From: Gammaproteobacteria bacterium
GTDB lineage: Bacteria > Pseudomonadota > Gammaproteobacteria > Nitrosococcales > Methylophagaceae
Direction of reading: 5' to 3'
DNA: 6,275 nt
Assembly: GCA_003645385.1 (NCBI GenBank)
Contig: QNEY01000109.1
Span: 1 to 6,275 of the forward strand
This document shows, piece by piece, positions 5,347-6,275 of this stretch. The first letter of the stretch is position 1; every line of letters begins with the position of its first letter. The notes beneath the pieces are model-generated. The model was not told the DNA's origin. It ran no database searches and worked only from the letters and a program-made list of their open reading frames with translations. A program made the position numbers and the translations under genes.

Positions 5347-6275
5347 CTCTCGAATTACAAGGCATTGGTGTTTCACGTGGCATTGCTATCGGCAAAGCTC
5401 ATATTTTATTTCACAATCAACCGGATGTCCGTGAATATCTCATTCCTGCATTCAGTATCGATCAAGAGGTAGAACGCTTACAAAATGCTACCGAACAGGC
5501 AAAACAACAATTAACCGCTATTCGCTCTCAGATTCCTGCTAATGCACCAACAGACGTATCATCTTTTATTGATACCCACTTATTAATGCTCAATGATTCA
5601 TCACTGACCACCGTCCCAATAGAGATGATTAGGGCCCGTCATTGTAATGCTGAATGGGCCTTGCAACTTCAACGTGATGCCTTAATCAATGTCTTCAATG
5701 AAATGGATGATCCTTATTTACGGACACGTCAGGATGACGTTGACCATGTTGTTAACCGTATTCATCGTATCCTAGCTGATGAAAATGTCGTTGATCATGA
5801 AATCCCTGATGGTCGTCTGAAAGGCCATATCATTATTGCTGAAGATTTGACTCCAGCTGATACGGTGCTTATGCAACATGAGGAAATTGCTGCTTTTGTT
5901 ACTGAACATGGTGGTGCAACCTCTCACACCACAATTTTGGCTCGCAGCCTGGGTATTCCGGCAATTGTAGGTGTCGAATCTGTACGACGATATATTCAGG
6001 ACAATGAACCACTGATAATTGATGGCGAAACAGGCACCCTTATCGCTGGTGCAGATGATGCAATCACCGCGGAATATCAGCATCGCCGTAAATTGTTTGA
6101 ACAGCATATCTCATCACTGAGTCGCTATAAATCTCAACCGGCACAGACACGCGATGGTAAAAGTGTAACCCTACTTGCTAATGCCGAACTTCCTGAGGAT
6201 ATCACTACAATTAGTAATGCCGGCGCACATGGGATTGGTCTTTACCGTACTGAGTTTCTGTATATGAACCGTGTC
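5343..6275 (+). CDS. ptsI: PTS Enzyme I (PEP-protein phosphotransferase), 3' end outside the window
   Basis: Enzyme I takes phosphate from phosphoenolpyruvate and passes it to HPr. The frame stays open for 311 codons to the right edge, about half of the usual 570-590 residues. It starts MTLELQGIGVSRGIAIGKA, the standard EI opening, so there is no N-terminal GAF domain and this is the PtsI type, not PtsP (EI-Ntr). The HPr-binding helical part covers roughly residues 30-145. The swivelling phosphohistidine domain contains EHGGATSHTTILARSLGIPA with H195 (E. coli H189). The PEP-binding barrel has begun by GIGLYRTEFLYM, where R302 fits E. coli R296. GGAG at 5332-5335 lies seven bases before the ATG, which overlaps the ptsH stop (ATGA). 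A 111-codon reverse frame at 5772-6107 is a shadow of this gene. Confidence 0.95.
   Translation, partial: MTLELQGIGVSRGIAIGKAHILFHNQPDVREYLIPAFSIDQEVERLQNATEQAKQQLTAIRSQIPANAPTDVSSFIDTHLLMLNDSSLTTVPIEMIRARHCNAEWALQLQRDALINVFNEMDDPYLRTRQDDVDHVVNRIHRILADENVVDHEIPDGRLKGHIIIAEDLTPADTVLMQHEEIAAFVTEHGGATSHTTILARSLGIPAIVGVESVRRYIQDNEPLIIDGETGTLIAGADDAITAEYQHRRKLFEQHISSLSRYKSQPAQTRDGKSVTLLANAELPEDITTISNAGAHGIGLYRTEFLYMNRV

Noticed and set aside
5772..6107. Reverse-strand 111-codon ORF
   Set aside because: It lies wholly inside ptsI over the conserved phosphohistidine domain and shows no recognisable motif or ribosome binding site; it is a shadow frame.

Overview
The window looks like a piece of a gammaproteobacterial (possibly beta-like) chromosome of moderately low GC. 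RpoN, HPF and PtsN all read as proteobacterial proteins. The gene order rpoN-hpf-ptsN, followed by an HPr kinase, a mannose-family EIIA, HPr and Enzyme I, is the arrangement known from non-enteric gamma- and betaproteobacteria. I cannot name a genus from the sequence alone. All genes lie on the + strand and coding density is very high.

Positions 1-1711 hold the end of a tungstate (Tup-type) ABC importer operon: permease tupB and ATPase tupC, overlapping by ATGA. The binding-protein gene tupA would lie just outside the left edge. A weak hairpin plus T-run sits over the tupC stop. Positions 1712-1806 are the only real regulatory gap. It holds a strong -24/-12 (sigma-54) promoter match right in front of rpoN, and a 9-codon upstream ORF whose stop overlaps the likely GTG start of rpoN.

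Positions 1807-6275 form a tight gene train: rpoN (sigma-54), hpf (ribosome hibernation factor), ptsN (EIIA-Ntr), a short divergent hprK (HPr kinase/phosphorylase-like), an orphan mannose-type EIIA, ptsH (HPr with both His15 and Ser46) and ptsI (Enzyme I without a GAF domain, cut by the right edge). No PTS membrane permease is present, so this reads as a regulatory phosphorelay. PEP phosphorylates EI, then HPr, then two output EIIA proteins; HprK could modulate HPr through Ser46. It is co-located with the alternative sigma factor.

The most interesting points are: a sigma-54 promoter match in front of rpoN itself (possible autoregulation); a second near-perfect sigma-54 site inside tupC; an HprK reduced to its nucleotide-binding core with an altered family signature; absence of rapZ from its usual place; and tup genes in place of the usual lptB upstream of rpoN. 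The core genes are otherwise ordinary, and I see no CRISPR, mobile element, RNA gene or wholly new system.
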